Shown here one piece after another: positions 33,915 through 44,399 of a DNA stretch of 64,000 nucleotides. The notes under the pieces were generated by a model, which was not told the DNA's origin, searched no databases, and saw nothing but the letters and a program-made list of their open reading frames with translations. The stretch comes from Deltaproteobacteria bacterium (GTDB taxonomy: Bacteria > Desulfobacterota > Syntrophobacteria > Syntrophobacterales > Syntrophobacteraceae). The translations under genes were made by a program, and so were the position numbers. The stretch is from the NCBI GenBank assembly GCA_021780695.1, contig JAJXYD010000024.1, forward strand, positions 1-64,000, in the 5' to 3' direction. Positions within the stretch are counted from its first letter, which is position 1. Each line of letters starts with the position of its first letter.

Positions 33915-33949
33915 TTTCCCCCGGCCCGCGCAAAGAGGGCCGGGGGAAA
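33915..33949 (+). terminator. terminator between convergent genes
   Basis: 13-bp stem TTTCCCCCGGCCC / GGGCCGGGGGAAA with a 9-nt loop, right after the second Hsp20 gene. The GC-rich core flanked by T/A runs allows it to stop transcription from either side. Confidence 0.75.
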
Positions 33950-33954
33950 TCACT

Positions 33955-34782
33955 TCATTGGCCGATAAGGGCTATAATTTTTTCCTTGAGCGCCTCTTTT
34001 TGGCTGTCGTCTAAAATGGTCTGTGAAGCCGCGGTTTCTATCAGACGATAATCGAACCTTTGTGCAAAGGTTTTTAGAATATTTTCGAAATCCGCTTTGA
34101 CTCTCTCACGCAACTCACTTTCCGTATCGAGTTTTTGAATCGCTTCGGCCTTGAAGCGATCCCATTCCGACAGGGGTTGCGACGGAGCGACAAGATCAGG
34201 AATGTCTTCGATCCCGGAGGGCTCGAGGCTTGCCGGCGGCCTCTGGCCCGCAGCCTCCTCCATCATCGCCGGGGGCTCTTCGATTATTGTGGGCTCTTCA
34301 ATAACCGGGGGCTCGACAGCGGTAGAGAGCTCTTCGATTAGCGCAGGTTCCCCGGCGGTTGAAACTTCTTGGGTCCCGGGGGGGCCCTGGGCCTGCAAAG
34401 GCTCTATCGCGGCAGGACCGCCGGAGGTCAACGCCTGGTAAATTCCGGCATACCCGGCGCTATTTTCCGCCTTGCCAGAGGCCGAGGCAATCTCGGAGAG
34501 CAGTTTAAAGGCCAGGCAGTTTTTGCGGATTTCTTCGGCCACACCGGAAAGAATACGCTCGGCTTCATCGGTTTGGCCTGTTTCCTTTAGAGCCCTTCCC
34601 ATCAGTACGCGCGCGCCCATATGATCGGGGTAAAAATGCAGGCCTTTTCTGCAAACCGCTATAGCTTCCTGCCACTGTCCCCCGGCGCACAAATCTTCGG
34701 CCAGGAGGGCAAAGATCTGGGATCTGGGGTCAAGTTCTAGAATTTCTCTGTATTTATCTAAATTCTCAGCCGAATTTGCCAT
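33955..34782 (-). CDS. TPR-repeat protein with Glu/Pro-rich linker
   Basis: 275 residues from the ATG with GGAGG upstream. Residues ~5-110 contain tandem tetratricopeptide helices (DPRSQIFALLAEDLCAGGQW, ALKETGQTDEAERIL). About 120-205 is low-complexity with repeated EEP/VEPP/IEEP units, and the C terminus (205-275) is helical and charged. It is probably a scaffold for protein binding; no partner can be named. It lies downstream of nfi in the nrdJ unit. Confidence 0.75.
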   Translation of the reverse strand: MANSAENLDKYREILELDPRSQIFALLAEDLCAGGQWQEAIAVCRKGLHFYPDHMGARVLMGRALKETGQTDEAERILSGVAEEIRKNCLAFKLLSEIASASGKAENSAGYAGIYQALTSGGPAAIEPLQAQGPPGTQEVSTAGEPALIEELSTAVEPPVIEEPTIIEEPPAMMEEAAGQRPPASLEPSGIEDIPDLVAPSQPLSEWDRFKAEAIQKLDTESELRERVKADFENILKTFAQRFDYRLIETAASQTILDDSQKEALKEKIIALIGQ

Positions 34783-34813
34783 TTTAACCTCCGCAAGAAA
34801 AGCTTTGCGCCTC

Positions 34814-35542
34814 CTACAGGACGCTTTCGATCTCAACCCTTAGCCTGTTGGCCTCGCTATGGGCGCGTCTTAGCGGTTCGGGTATCCGGTAGCGGCCAAG
34901 GCAGCGGTCCACGAGCTTCCTTGAGGATTTTAGATCGCACAGGTGGCCCGGGGATATATAAATAGGCTTTACGCCCTCCTTAGACCTAAGAACAATTCCT
35001 ACCTGCTCGCCGTTTAAAAAAAGGGGTTTACTCGATCCCTTTTTCATGAGCGGATCGGCATGGGAGCCGCACAGCCTGCTCTTTGCGCATCCAACCGAAG
35101 GTAGCCCCAGGCAAAGTCCCAGATGGCAAGCCAGCCCAAATCGTCTCGGATGCGCAATACCCTGGGCATCGCAAAGGAGCACATCCGGTTTTTGGCGCAG
35201 CTTGGAGAAGGCTTCAAGAATCGGAGGGGCTTCCCTAAAGGACAGAAGCCCCGGCACGTAAGGGAAAGAAGCCTTGCACACATGGTTAACGGTCTCGATC
35301 GGATCGAGACCGGGCCATTTGAAAGTAACAACGACGGCAAAGAGAAGATCGCTTCGCCTGGAATAGGATATATCCTCCGCGCCAACGATCCTTGGCCTTA
35401 AGCCAAGGGGTTCGATACGGACCTGAGCGGCCAGGCTCCTTTGGAGCGCTACGGCTTCTTTGGGCGTTACCGACCAGCTGTGAAGCTCCGGATTCAAGTC
35501 TACGCACACCTCGAAAAACCGCACGAGCGGCAAACGATGCAC
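34814..35542 (-). CDS. nfi: endonuclease V
   Basis: Cuts DNA one base 3' of deoxyinosine (deaminated adenine). 242 residues. [18 protein letters not shown] is the diagnostic wedge motif, AEDISYS carries the first acidic ligand (GxDxx in most), and [20 protein letters not shown] the second. The 5' end overlaps nrdJ by 43 bp, so the real start may be slightly later (a GTG near 35509). Its C terminus is slightly longer than in E. coli Nfi. Confidence 0.9.
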   Translation of the reverse strand: MHRLPLVRFFEVCVDLNPELHSWSVTPKEAVALQRSLAAQVRIEPLGLRPRIVGAEDISYSRRSDLLFAVVVTFKWPGLDPIETVNHVCKASFPYVPGLLSFREAPPILEAFSKLRQKPDVLLCDAQGIAHPRRFGLACHLGLCLGLPSVGCAKSRLCGSHADPLMKKGSSKPLFLNGEQVGIVLRSKEGVKPIYISPGHLCDLKSSRKLVDRCLGRYRIPEPLRRAHSEANRLRVEIESVL

Positions 35543-37755
35543 CCGCCCTCATGTTCGACCGCGCCGCCGCAGTCGGGACAGGCGCCCATCTGGTCGGCCA
35601 GCGCCGAGCTTATCTCCGAGTGGGATAGATGATTTAGCACTTTGGCTATTCCGTCCGCACAGGAAACGACCTGCTCTCCGTTGCCCCAGGCCGGCGATGG
35701 GCAGCGGATGCCCACAAGCTGTTTAATTATAGCCTCGGCTTTAACGCCCGAGCGGAGGGCAAGGGAGATGAGCCTGCTGGTGGCTTCGATCTGGGAGTAG
35801 GCGCACCCACCGGCTTTACCCATCTGGGCAAATACCTCGCAAAAGCCGTATTCATCGGAGTTTATGGTCACGTAGAGCTTGCCGCAACCGGTATTTACCC
35901 TCTCGGTTATTCCCTGGGTCTTATCGGGTCTTGGCCGGGGCTCGACCTGGGGATATTGGGGCTTTCTTTGAATGTTTAGGACCTGCGCCTCCCGGCTTCC
36001 GTCCCGATAGATGGTAAGGCCCTTGCACCCCTGTTCGAAGGCTGAGATGTAAGCCTGGTAGACTTCCTCGGGAGTGGCCGAAAAGGGGAAATTGATCGTT
36101 TTGCTGACCGCGTTGTCGGTATGTTTCTGAAATGCCGCCTGGATGCGGATATGCCAGGACGGATCGACGTCATGGGAGACGACGAAGACGCGGCGCACAT
36201 CTTCGGGAATCTCGGAAAAACCCTTGATGCTGCCCCTTTCAGCTATGCGCCTCATAAGCTCTTCGGAGTAAAACCCGCGCTGCTTAGCTACATTTCGGAA
36301 GAGAGGATGGGTTTCAACCAGTTCTTCACCGTCCAGCACCTTGCGCACGAAACTTATGGCAAAAATGGGTTCGATGCCGCTCGAACACCCGGCTATAATG
36401 CTGATGGTGCCCGTGGGAGCGATCGTTGTCGTGGTCGCATGCCTCATGAAGGGGGTGTCTGGCCTGTCGTGGACCGACCCCTCATAGTTGGGGAAGTTTC
36501 CCCTCGTTTGACCAAGGTGAGCGGAGGCGGCCTTGGACTCTTTCTGAATGAAATCCATCACGGCTTCGGCGGTCTCGACCGCCTCCTCCGAGTTGTAGGG
36601 GATATCAAGTGAAATGAGAAGATCGGCAAAACCCATGACGCCCAGGCCTATTTTGCGGTTGGCCTTGGTAAGTTCCTCAATTTTTGCAAGCGGGTACTTA
36701 TTGGCCTCGATGACGTTATCCAGAAAGTGCACCACATCCCAGATCACGGCCTTCAGGCGATTGTAGTCGATCTCATGGCCCACATGCATGCCTGAGAGAT
36801 TTATCGAACCCAGATTGCAGGATTCATAAGGAAGCAGGGGTTGTTCGCCACACGGGTTGGTGCTCTCGATGAGCCCGACCTTGGGGGTGGGATTATCCCG
36901 GTTCATGGCGTCGATGAATATTATGCCGGGTTCGCCGTTTTTCCAGGCCGACTTGACAATATGGTCGAAAACCTCGCGGGCGGATAACTTTTCGACTTCT
37001 TCCCCCGTGCGTGGATTTCTCAAGGCATATTCGGTCCCCTTTTCCACCGCGTGCATGAAGGCATCGGTTACCGCAACCGAAATATTGAAGTTTGTCATCC
37101 TCATATTATCCGTCTTGCAGGATATGAACTTGAGGATATCGGGGTGGTCGACGCGCAAAATACCCATGTTTGCCCCCCGCCGCGTACCCCCCTGTTTAAT
37201 GGTCTCGGTTGCAACATCGAAGACCGACATGAAGGAAACCGGTCCGCTTGCCACTCCCTGAGTGGAGAGGACCTTATCGCTTTCAGGCCTTATCCGCGAG
37301 AAGGAAAACCCTGTGCCTCCCCCGCTCTTGTGGATCATGGCCGCGTGCTTAATGGCTTCAAAGATGCTGTCGATGGAATCTTCAACCGGAAGAACGAAGC
37401 AGGCCGAGAGCTGGCCGAGTTGGCGGCCCGCGTTCATAAGGGTTGGAGAATTAGGCATAAAATCAAGGGAGGTCATGAGATCATAGAACCTGCGGGCCGT
37501 CTCCTGCACTTTGTCCGGCCCCTCATAGAGGGCGTCGGGCTGAGCAATGGCAAGGGCCACCCTCCTGAAAAGATCCTCGGGACTCTCGAGGGTCTTGCCT
37601 GAAGCGTCCTTTACAAGGTAGCGTTTCTTTAAAACAAGCTGTGCATTGGGAGTAAGTGTAAAAGTCATCTGCTGCGCCCCTGCGGATTCATAGGTCTCCG
37701 CGCTGTAATCTTCGCCGCCGTAGGAGGACACCGCGACAGCCTCCAGGTTTTCCAT
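35500..37755 (-). CDS. nrdJ: adenosylcobalamin-dependent ribonucleoside-diphosphate reductase (class II)
   Basis: Reduces ribonucleotides with B12 radical chemistry, independent of oxygen. 751 residues. [20 protein letters not shown] and [20 protein letters not shown] are class II active-site signatures. The C terminus keeps a CPDCGGAV...CRSCG zinc-finger-like tail that delivers redox cysteines, as in the longer NrdJ forms. I see no B12 riboswitch box upstream, although 540 bp of leader exist. Confidence 0.95.
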   Translation of the reverse strand: MENLEAVAVSSYGGEDYSAETYESAGAQQMTFTLTPNAQLVLKKRYLVKDASGKTLESPEDLFRRVALAIAQPDALYEGPDKVQETARRFYDLMTSLDFMPNSPTLMNAGRQLGQLSACFVLPVEDSIDSIFEAIKHAAMIHKSGGGTGFSFSRIRPESDKVLSTQGVASGPVSFMSVFDVATETIKQGGTRRGANMGILRVDHPDILKFISCKTDNMRMTNFNISVAVTDAFMHAVEKGTEYALRNPRTGEEVEKLSAREVFDHIVKSAWKNGEPGIIFIDAMNRDNPTPKVGLIESTNPCGEQPLLPYESCNLGSINLSGMHVGHEIDYNRLKAVIWDVVHFLDNVIEANKYPLAKIEELTKANRKIGLGVMGFADLLISLDIPYNSEEAVETAEAVMDFIQKESKAASAHLGQTRGNFPNYEGSVHDRPDTPFMRHATTTTIAPTGTISIIAGCSSGIEPIFAISFVRKVLDGEELVETHPLFRNVAKQRGFYSEELMRRIAERGSIKGFSEIPEDVRRVFVVSHDVDPSWHIRIQAAFQKHTDNAVSKTINFPFSATPEEVYQAYISAFEQGCKGLTIYRDGSREAQVLNIQRKPQYPQVEPRPRPDKTQGITERVNTGCGKLYVTINSDEYGFCEVFAQMGKAGGCAYSQIEATSRLISLALRSGVKAEAIIKQLVGIRCPSPAWGNGEQVVSCADGIAKVLNHLSHSEISSALADQMGACPDCGGAVEHEGGCIVCRSCGFSRCA

Positions 37756-38302
37756 AATCTTATCCTTTTTTTAGAGTTTTTGATATTCTTTAAAGGAAGG
37801 AAAAACCAGCCCCAAGATTTGGAGCTTCATACCTAAAAAACGGAGCGAACGTCAAATTCAAAATCGGGCGGATGGCTTTGGATTTAACTGAATGGCGCCG
37901 AATTTCCCATTCACAACCTGTTTATCGGCTATTAAAAAGAATTAGCCGCAGGAGGGGTTTTAGTCAAGACAAACGCTTTACCGGTGCGGGTTTTACACGC
38001 CTTGGCAGCAATCTTTGCCTCTCCGAGGCGTAACCGTTTAAGAACGCAAACGCCCCGGCGGCTTCTGCCTCGATTGAAAGCCGGAAGGGATAAAAGTGTG
38101 GCCCATCATTTATTCTTGACATCCTGTTCCAGCAGATTAAACGTTAGAACTTTACTGTTCTCGTTGACACAAATGATCGCTTGTTGTTAGTATTTTTATT
38201 TCCCCTGTGAGGGAAATTCTAATAATTGGGCTGATTTTGGCTCTGGTTGGCAGCCGCTCGTTTTCGCTTTACCTGCCGGGGCCGGCTAATCGAGGGGCTT
38301 TT
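37756..38302. other. divergent region between nrdJ and ilvB
   Basis: About 550 bp. On the plus strand TTGACA (38164-38169), 18 bp and TAGTAT (38188-38193) form a good promoter for ilvB. No NrdR box, B12 riboswitch or T-box recognised. The stretch 37860-38160 seems featureless. See the leader feature for 38207-38302. Confidence 0.5.
38164..38302 (+). promoter_or_regulatory. ilvB promoter and Ile/Leu/Val-rich leader
   Basis: After the promoter a GTG at 38207 opens a 32-codon stretch in frame with ilvB beginning REILIIGLILALVG, with nine of the first 14 residues Ile, Leu or Val. Two alternative hairpins are visible: GGCTG (38229-38233) with CAGCC (38251-38255), or AGCCGCTCG (38252-38260) with CGAGGGGCT (38291-38299). 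The second would bury the GAGGGG ribosome binding site of ilvB. This resembles an attenuation leader, but it lacks a stop codon and a T run, so regulation is only inferred. Confidence 0.4.
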
Positions 38303-40021
38303 ATGAAACTCAAGGGCGCACAGATATTTTTCGAATGCCTCAAAAAAGAGGGTGTTGAGGTGGTGTTCGGATTTCCGGGCGGCGCCGTTTTGGACATCTA
38401 TCACGAGATGGCCGAACACAACATAAGGCACATCCTGGTTCGCCACGAGCAGGGAGCGGCCCACATGGCCGACGGATATGCGAGGGCCTCGGGCCGCGTG
38501 GGCGTGTGCCTGGTGACCTCGGGACCCGGGGCGACAAACACCGTAACCGGTATAGCCACGGCATACATGGATTCGGTGCCCATGGTGATTTTCACCGGCC
38601 AGGTGCCAACGCCTCTTATCGGAGACGATGCTTTTCAGGAGGTGGACATAATCGGCATCACCCGCCCCTGCACAAAGCACAGCTACCTGGTTCGAGACGT
38701 TAACGATCTGGCGACGGTCATAAAGGAAGCCTTCTTCCTGGCGCGCACGGGACGGCCGGGCCCCGTCCTGGTAGATCTTCCCAAAGACGTTATCCAGGCC
38801 CAAACCGACTTTAAGTATCCCAAAAAAGTTGGGCTGCCCGGCTACCGTCCAACGATGGAGGCCCATTCGGGCCAGGTAGTTAAGGCATGCCAGCTTCTGG
38901 CCAAGGCCAAAGCGCCGGTGATTTTCGCCGGAGGGGGCATTATTATTTCGGAATCCTCCGAGGAGCTCACCAGGCTCGCTCATCTTATCCAGGCTCCGGT
39001 TACCTGCACTCTTCTCGGCCTGGGGGGATTTCCCGCAACGCGCCCTGCGGCCTCGGGCGCAAGCGAGGCCGAACCGCTCTGGCTTGGAATGCCCGGAATG
39101 CACGGCACCTATCAGGCCAACATGGCGCTTTCCCATGCGGATGCCATTTTGGCTGTGGGAGTTCGCTTCGACGACCGGGTAACCGGAAAGGTTAGCACTT
39201 TCGCACCCAAGGCCAAAATTATCCATGTCGATATCGATCCTACGAGCATCAGCAAAAACGTTGAAGTCGAAGTACCCATAGTTGGGGACTGCAAGAATGC
39301 TTTGCTCCAGATTCTCGAATATTTCCAAAAAGAGCCGATCCAGGGAATGGCCGAATCAAGGGGGCAGTGGCTCGATCGCCTTGCGGGCTGGGAAAAGGAA
39401 CACCCTCTTACCTATTCCAACTCCAGGGAGCTTATAAAACCCCAATACGTTATCGAAAAACTCTATGAGATTGCGGGACGTGAGGCGATAATCACAACAG
39501 AGGTCGGACAGCACCAGATGTGGACGGCCCAGTTCTACAAGTTCGACCGGCCGAGAACTCTGCTTACCTCGGGCGGACTGGGAACCATGGGCTACGGCTT
39601 TCCGGCCGCCATAGGCGCTCAGGTGGCCTTTCCGGACAAACTGGTAATAGACATAGCCGGCGACGGTTCCATACAAATGAACGTTCAGGAGCTGTGCACG
39701 GCGGTCTGCAACAAGATTCCGGTAAAAGTGGTGATCATCAATAACACCTATTTGGGCCTTCCCCGTCAGTGGCAGGAGCTTTTTTACGATAAAAACTACA
39801 CAGGCTCCTGCATGGAGGGCTCCCCCGATTTTGTAAAGCTTGCCGAAGCTTACGGGGCCGTCGGACTTCGGGCCGAACGCCCCGAAGACGTCGAGACGGT
39901 CCTAAGGAAGGGCCTTTCGATAAATGAGCCGGTTTTTATGGATTTCATGGTATCGGCGGAAGAAAACGTCTACCCTATCGTGCCGCCCGGCAAGAGCATT
40001 ACGGACATGTTGCTAACCTAG
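38303..40021 (+). CDS. ilvB: acetolactate synthase large subunit
   Basis: TPP enzyme that condenses two pyruvates (or pyruvate and 2-oxobutyrate) as the first common step of branched-chain amino acid synthesis. 572 residues from the ATG (GAGGGG 5 bp upstream). KLKGAQIFFECLKKEGVEVV start, RHEQGAAHMADGYARASG with the catalytic Glu, and the TPP motif IAGDGSIQMNVQELCTAVCN are all intact. First gene of the ilv operon; the small subunit follows after 21 bp. Confidence 0.95.
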   Translation: MKLKGAQIFFECLKKEGVEVVFGFPGGAVLDIYHEMAEHNIRHILVRHEQGAAHMADGYARASGRVGVCLVTSGPGATNTVTGIATAYMDSVPMVIFTGQVPTPLIGDDAFQEVDIIGITRPCTKHSYLVRDVNDLATVIKEAFFLARTGRPGPVLVDLPKDVIQAQTDFKYPKKVGLPGYRPTMEAHSGQVVKACQLLAKAKAPVIFAGGGIIISESSEELTRLAHLIQAPVTCTLLGLGGFPATRPAASGASEAEPLWLGMPGMHGTYQANMALSHADAILAVGVRFDDRVTGKVSTFAPKAKIIHVDIDPTSISKNVEVEVPIVGDCKNALLQILEYFQKEPIQGMAESRGQWLDRLAGWEKEHPLTYSNSRELIKPQYVIEKLYEIAGREAIITTEVGQHQMWTAQFYKFDRPRTLLTSGGLGTMGYGFPAAIGAQVAFPDKLVIDIAGDGSIQMNVQELCTAVCNKIPVKVVIINNTYLGLPRQWQELFYDKNYTGSCMEGSPDFVKLAEAYGAVGLRAERPEDVETVLRKGLSINEPVFMDFMVSAEENVYPIVPPGKSITDMLLT

Positions 40022-40042
40022 GGCGGGGAGCTGGGAGCTGGG

Positions 40043-40540
40043 ATGATAGTCACAAATGACAAACGATATACGATAGGCATTTTGGTTCAGAACGTTCCGG
40101 GGGTTCTGGCGAGAATAGTGGGGCTTTTCAGCGGCCGGGGGTATAATATCGAAACGGTTACCGCCGCGGAGACAAACGAGGAAGGGTTCACGCGCATTAC
40201 GCTCGTTACAACGGGCGATGAGCGGGTGCTCTCCCAGATAGTAAAACAGCTTAACAAGCTGGTAAATGTGATAAAAGTGTTTGATTTTTCCGAAACCGAG
40301 TTTGTCGATCGGGAAATGGCGCTTATCAAGGTGCGAGCGGAACAGCAGACCCGTGCGGAGGTGCTTCGCATTGTAGATATTTTTCGGGCCAAGGTGGTCG
40401 ATGTCAGCCCTCATTTTTATACGCTCGAAGTAACCGGAAACGAGGGGAAAATCGCGGCCATCGTGGCTCTTTTGGACCAGATCGGAATAGCGGAGATTGC
40501 GCGAACGGGGAAAGCCGCTCTTGCTCGCAGCAAGAAATGA
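40043..40540 (+). CDS. ilvN: acetolactate synthase small (regulatory) subunit
   Basis: 165 residues. N-terminal ACT domain (GILVQNVPGVLARIVGLFSG) binds valine for feedback control, and the C-terminal domain (ALIKVRAEQQTRAEVLRIVD) contacts the large subunit. Typical length for IlvH/IlvN of anaerobes. It sits between ilvB and ilvC. Confidence 0.94.
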   Translation: MIVTNDKRYTIGILVQNVPGVLARIVGLFSGRGYNIETVTAAETNEEGFTRITLVTTGDERVLSQIVKQLNKLVNVIKVFDFSETEFVDREMALIKVRAEQQTRAEVLRIVDIFRAKVVDVSPHFYTLEVTGNEGKIAAIVALLDQIGIAEIARTGKAALARSKK

Positions 40541-40570
40541 GAAGCAAATCAAAAATCGAGGAGAAAATTA

Positions 40571-41572
40571 ATGCGAATTTTTTACGACACTGACGCTAAT
40601 ATGGACTGTTTGCGCGGCAAGAAGATCGCGGTCATAGGCTATGGGAGCCAGGGGCACGCCCAGGCGCAGAATCTGCGCGACTCGGGCCTTCAGGTGGTTG
40701 TTGGCACAAGGCCGGGGGGACCGGGCTATGAAAAGGCGCTCGAAGACGGCTTTAAGCCCGTTACGGCGCGCGAAGCCGCCGAGCAGGCCGATGTCATTCA
40801 GATGCTTACCCCCGATCACGGCCAGGCGGCCCTCTATCGAAACGATATCGCCCCTTCGATGGGAGCGGGCAAGACCCTTCTGTTCTCCCACGGCTTTAAT
40901 ATTCACTACGGCCAGATTCTTCCCCCCGCACAAACCGACGTGGTGATGGTGGCCCCCAAGGGCCCCGGGCACCTGGTGAGAAGCGAATATGTGCGGGGCG
41001 CCGGAGTTCCGGCCCTTGTGGGAATCCATCAGGACGCGTCGGGAAACGCTCTTCAAACGGCCCTGGCCTATGCCGCGGGCATCGGCGCAACGCGCGCGGG
41101 CGTAATCGAGACCACTTTCAAGGAAGAAACCGAAACCGATCTTTTCGGTGAGCAGGCCGTTCTTTGCGGCGGGGTGTCCGAACTTATAAAGGCGGGCTTT
41201 TCAACACTTGTGGAGGCCGGCTACCAGCCTGAGATCGCCTTTTTTGAATGCATGCACGAATTGAAACTCATCGTGGATTTGATCTACAGAGGCGGTCTTG
41301 CCTACATGAGGTACTCGATCAGCGACACGGCCGAGTATGGCGACTTTGTCAGCGGAAAGCGCGTTATTACCGATGAGACAAGAGCCGAGATGAAAAAGAT
41401 TCTCGAAGATATTCAATCGGGGACTTTTGCCCGCAACTGGATTCTTGAAAACCAGGCGGGTCGGCCGATGTTCCAGTCGATAAGAAACCGGGAAAAGGCG
41501 CTTCTGGTCGAGCAGGTGGGCGCCAAGCTTCGCTCCATGATGCCTTTTCTCGATGCGGTAAAGATGGTCTAA
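40571..41572 (+). CDS. ilvC: ketol-acid reductoisomerase
   Basis: Mg- and NADPH-dependent enzyme of valine/isoleucine synthesis; class I (short) form of 333 residues. The Rossmann motif is [17 protein letters not shown] (17-33), followed by [15 protein letters not shown] and the metal-binding [14 protein letters not shown] and [19 protein letters not shown] precedes its ATG. Last ilv gene of the operon; psd follows 18 bp later. Confidence 0.96.
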   Translation: MRIFYDTDANMDCLRGKKIAVIGYGSQGHAQAQNLRDSGLQVVVGTRPGGPGYEKALEDGFKPVTAREAAEQADVIQMLTPDHGQAALYRNDIAPSMGAGKTLLFSHGFNIHYGQILPPAQTDVVMVAPKGPGHLVRSEYVRGAGVPALVGIHQDASGNALQTALAYAAGIGATRAGVIETTFKEETETDLFGEQAVLCGGVSELIKAGFSTLVEAGYQPEIAFFECMHELKLIVDLIYRGGLAYMRYSISDTAEYGDFVSGKRVITDETRAEMKKILEDIQSGTFARNWILENQAGRPMFQSIRNREKALLVEQVGAKLRSMMPFLDAVKMV

Positions 41573-41590
41573 AACATAAAGGAGTTCGCT

Positions 41591-42259
41591 TTGTCGGTCG
41601 GGGATTTCAGGGAAAAGCAAAAGCATATTCCCGTTGCAAGGGAAGGTATACCTTTTATAATCGCGGCGATGTTTTCCACCCTTATTGCCGCTGTCCTTGG
41701 CTGGGCGTTTGTTTGCCTTCTGCTTCTGGCCGTTACGCTTTTGATCGGGCACTTTTTCCGGGACCCCGAAAGGGTGTCGAACGCGGGAGAAAACGACGTC
41801 GTATCCCCGGCCGACGGGCGCATTATTTCTGTAAAGAAGGTTGCCTCGGTTAGGTTTCTTGACAAGCCGGCCATGAAGATCAGCATCTTCATGTCCGTCT
41901 TCGATGTCCATGTCAACCGGATACCCGTTTCGGGTTCCCTCGAGGGGTTGCACTACAGGAAGGGTCGCTATCTGGCCGCCAACCATGAACTGGCCGGCGA
42001 GGAAAACGAACAGAACTGGCTCTGGATAAAATCCAATTCGGGCCTTGACGTAGTGATCACTCAGGTAGCCGGATTGATAGCGCGGCGCATCGTGTGCTGG
42101 CCCAAAATCGGCGACCGGGTGCTTCAGACCGAACGCTTTGGCATGATCCGCTTCGGTTCCCGGATGGACGTCTATGTGCCCGAAGACAGCGAGATCGAGG
42201 TTTTCCAGGGCAACCGTGTCTATGCGGGAGAAACAGTCTTATGCAGATTGAAGCCGTAA
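41591..42259 (+). CDS. psd: phosphatidylserine decarboxylase proenzyme
   Basis: Makes phosphatidylethanolamine from phosphatidylserine at the inner membrane. 222 residues from a TTG with GGAG 6 bp upstream; the short 'archaeal-type' form. A hydrophobic N terminus (20-55) precedes VVSPADGRI, and FMSVFDVHVNRIPVSG is conserved. RFGSRMDVY near the C terminus holds the Gly-Ser self-cleavage site that makes the pyruvoyl group. Overlaps pssA by 19 bp. Confidence 0.93.
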   Translation: MSVGDFREKQKHIPVAREGIPFIIAAMFSTLIAAVLGWAFVCLLLLAVTLLIGHFFRDPERVSNAGENDVVSPADGRIISVKKVASVRFLDKPAMKISIFMSVFDVHVNRIPVSGSLEGLHYRKGRYLAANHELAGEENEQNWLWIKSNSGLDVVITQVAGLIARRIVCWPKIGDRVLQTERFGMIRFGSRMDVYVPEDSEIEVFQGNRVYAGETVLCRLKP

Positions 42260-43122
42260 AGAAGAGGCGTTCGCGCCGGAAAAGATGGCGCAAGGAAGGC
42301 GAGGTTTTCCGCGGGACGCACATCTGGCCCAATCTATTTACCACGGCGAACCTTTTGAGCGGCTTTTTCGGAATCGTCAAGTCCATAAGCGGCGATTTCC
42401 AGATTGCGGCTATCGCGGTTCTGGCCTCTTGTGTTTTCGATATTCTCGACGGCAAGGTGGCCAGGCTTACGGGAACCTCCAGCCGCTTCGGAGTCGAATA
42501 CGACTCGCTTGCCGATCTGGTGGCCTTCGGTGTTTCCCCGGGGCTTATGATCTACCTTATGGCGCTAAAACCCTATGGACGGGTCGGCTGGCTTGCCGCC
42601 TTTGTTTTCGTTGCCTGCGGGGCGCTTCGCCTCGCCCGTTTCAACGTCCAGGCGGAAACCTCGAGCAAGAAGTATTTCGTCGGTCTGCCCATTCCGGGCG
42701 GTGCGACCATGATAGCCACGACGGTGCTTTTCATACACTATTGGCCGCTGGCCGTACACGGCCCTGTGATCGGGCCCGTACTGCTTACCATGACCTATGT
42801 GCTGGGCTCCCTTATGATCAGCACAATGCCTTTTAACAGCTTTAAAGACATTGAGATCATTAAGGCCCGTCCTTCTTCGGTGGTCTTTGGCGTTATTGTA
42901 ATTGTAAGCGTAATTGCGGTATCCCCTCAGCTTACGCTCTTTTTAACCCTGTTTGTCTACACTCTTTCGGGCCCCCTCCGATGGACGGTCTGGAAGATCA
43001 CGGGCAAAGGCAAAAAGACAGGCCCCCTTGAGCCGCAGGCGGGCGAGTCTACTGTTGAGAACTCCTTAGAGGAGCAAAAGCCTGTCGCCGAACTGGTTAA
43101 ACCTGGCAATGACCGGAAATGA
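42241..43122 (+). CDS. pssA: CDP-diacylglycerol--serine O-phosphatidyltransferase
   Basis: Makes phosphatidylserine, the substrate of Psd, in the membrane. 293 residues from an ATG inside the psd 3' end. N terminus is very basic (KKRRSRRKRWRKE). The CDP-alcohol motif DG-x2-AR-x8-G-x3-D-x3-D is complete (DILDGKVARLTG to YDSLADL). Six to eight membrane segments. The last ~45 residues are a hydrophilic tail. Pairing with psd gives a full phosphatidylethanolamine route. Confidence 0.93.
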   Translation: MQIEAVKKRRSRRKRWRKEGEVFRGTHIWPNLFTTANLLSGFFGIVKSISGDFQIAAIAVLASCVFDILDGKVARLTGTSSRFGVEYDSLADLVAFGVSPGLMIYLMALKPYGRVGWLAAFVFVACGALRLARFNVQAETSSKKYFVGLPIPGGATMIATTVLFIHYWPLAVHGPVIGPVLLTMTYVLGSLMISTMPFNSFKDIEIIKARPSSVVFGVIVIVSVIAVSPQLTLFLTLFVYTLSGPLRWTVWKITGKGKKTGPLEPQAGESTVENSLEEQKPVAELVKPGNDRK

Positions 43123-43133
43123 AGGTAAAATAG

Positions 43134-44399
43134 ATGCAAAAAACTATGAGTGAAAAGATCCTGGCCGATCACGCCGGAAAGTCGGAAGTCTTCCCCGACG
43201 AACTTGTGGAAGTACGGGTCGATTTCGCACTGGGAAACGACATTACGGCACCTCTTGCAATCGATGCGTTCAAAAGATCCGGAGCTAAAAAGGTATTCGA
43301 CCGCGAGCGGGTCTGTTTTGTTCCCGATCACTTCGTGCCCAACAAGGATATCGCCTCGGCCGTGCAGGCCAAAATGCTTCGAGACTTTGCAAAAGAGTTC
43401 GATCTCAAAAACTATTTCGAAGTTGGCCGCATGGGAGTCGAACATGCCCTTTTGCCCGAACAGGGGCTCGTTCTTCCAGGAGATGTCGTCATCGGGGCCG
43501 ACAGCCACACCTGCACTTATGGAGCTCTTGGAGCCTTTGCAACAGGCGTGGGGAGCACCGATCTGGCCGCTGCGATGATAACGGGAAAAATTTGGTTTAA
43601 AACCCCTCATTCCATAAAATTTATTTTCCGTGGAAAGCTTAAGCCCTGGGTCGGCGGCAAGGACCTCATTCTTTATACCATCGGAAAAATCGGCGTTGAC
43701 GGAGCCAGATACAAGGCAATGGAATTCGAAGGCGAAGTAATAGACACCCTTTCCATGTCGGATCGCTTTTCGATGTGCAACATGGCCATCGAGGCCGGGG
43801 CAAAGGTTGGCCTTATAGCCCCCGATTCGATCACCGAGAGCTATGTAAATACAAGGGCCAAAAGGGAATACAAATTTTATAAAAGCGACTCCGGGGCGAG
43901 CTACGAAGCTGTCCATGAATGGGACATCTCGGATTTGGAGCCGGTGGTGGCCCTGCCCCACTCGCCTGAAAACGTAAAACAGGTCACCGAAATCGGAAAC
44001 ATTCCGATAGACCAGGTGGTAATAGGCTCTTGCACCAACGGGCGTCTTGAAGACCTGCGCGTTGCCGCGAAGATCCTCAAGGGCAGAAAGGTTGCCCGTG
44101 GAGTGCGCTGCATGGTCATACCCGCAACCCAGCTGATTTACATGGAAGCGATGGAAGAAGGCTTGCTTGAGACCTTTATCGAGGCCGAGGCCGCGGTTAG
44201 CACGCCCACTTGCGGTCCATGCCTTGGCGGCCACATGGGCATTCTGGCTCCCGGGGAGTCGGCGGTTGCAACCACAAACCGCAACTTCGTCGGCCGCATG
44301 GGACATGTGGAAAGCAAGGTCTACCTGAGCAATCCCGCGGTTGCGGCAGCTTCCGCCGTCCTCGGACGCATAGCGCATCCAGAAGAGGTTTTGAGCTGA
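43134..44399 (+). CDS. leuC: 3-isopropylmalate dehydratase large subunit
   Basis: Aconitase-family [4Fe-4S] enzyme of leucine synthesis; 421-residue LeuC2 type. Cluster ligands are in GSCTNGR (~299) and PTCGPCLGG (~359-367). [19 protein letters not shown] is the substrate site. Its stop overlaps the ATG of leuD (TGATG), so the subunits are translated together. The related homoaconitase or dimethylmaleate hydratase functions are less likely given leuD and leuB next door. Confidence 0.93.
   Translation: MQKTMSEKILADHAGKSEVFPDELVEVRVDFALGNDITAPLAIDAFKRSGAKKVFDRERVCFVPDHFVPNKDIASAVQAKMLRDFAKEFDLKNYFEVGRMGVEHALLPEQGLVLPGDVVIGADSHTCTYGALGAFATGVGSTDLAAAMITGKIWFKTPHSIKFIFRGKLKPWVGGKDLILYTIGKIGVDGARYKAMEFEGEVIDTLSMSDRFSMCNMAIEAGAKVGLIAPDSITESYVNTRAKREYKFYKSDSGASYEAVHEWDISDLEPVVALPHSPENVKQVTEIGNIPIDQVVIGSCTNGRLEDLRVAAKILKGRKVARGVRCMVIPATQLIYMEAMEEGLLETFIEAEAAVSTPTCGPCLGGHMGILAPGESAVATTNRNFVGRMGHVESKVYLSNPAVAAASAVLGRIAHPEEVLS

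Noticed and set aside
37756..38160. B12 riboswitch or NrdR boxes upstream of nrdJ
   Set aside because: No B12-box sequence or NrdR palindrome found on either strand by reading.
38219..39328. 369-codon open frame on the minus strand
   Set aside because: Antisense to ilvB; composition driven by ilvB codons.
42957..44378. 473-codon open frame on the minus strand
   Set aside because: Antisense to pssA and leuC, both with intact motifs; no ribosome site or family signal.
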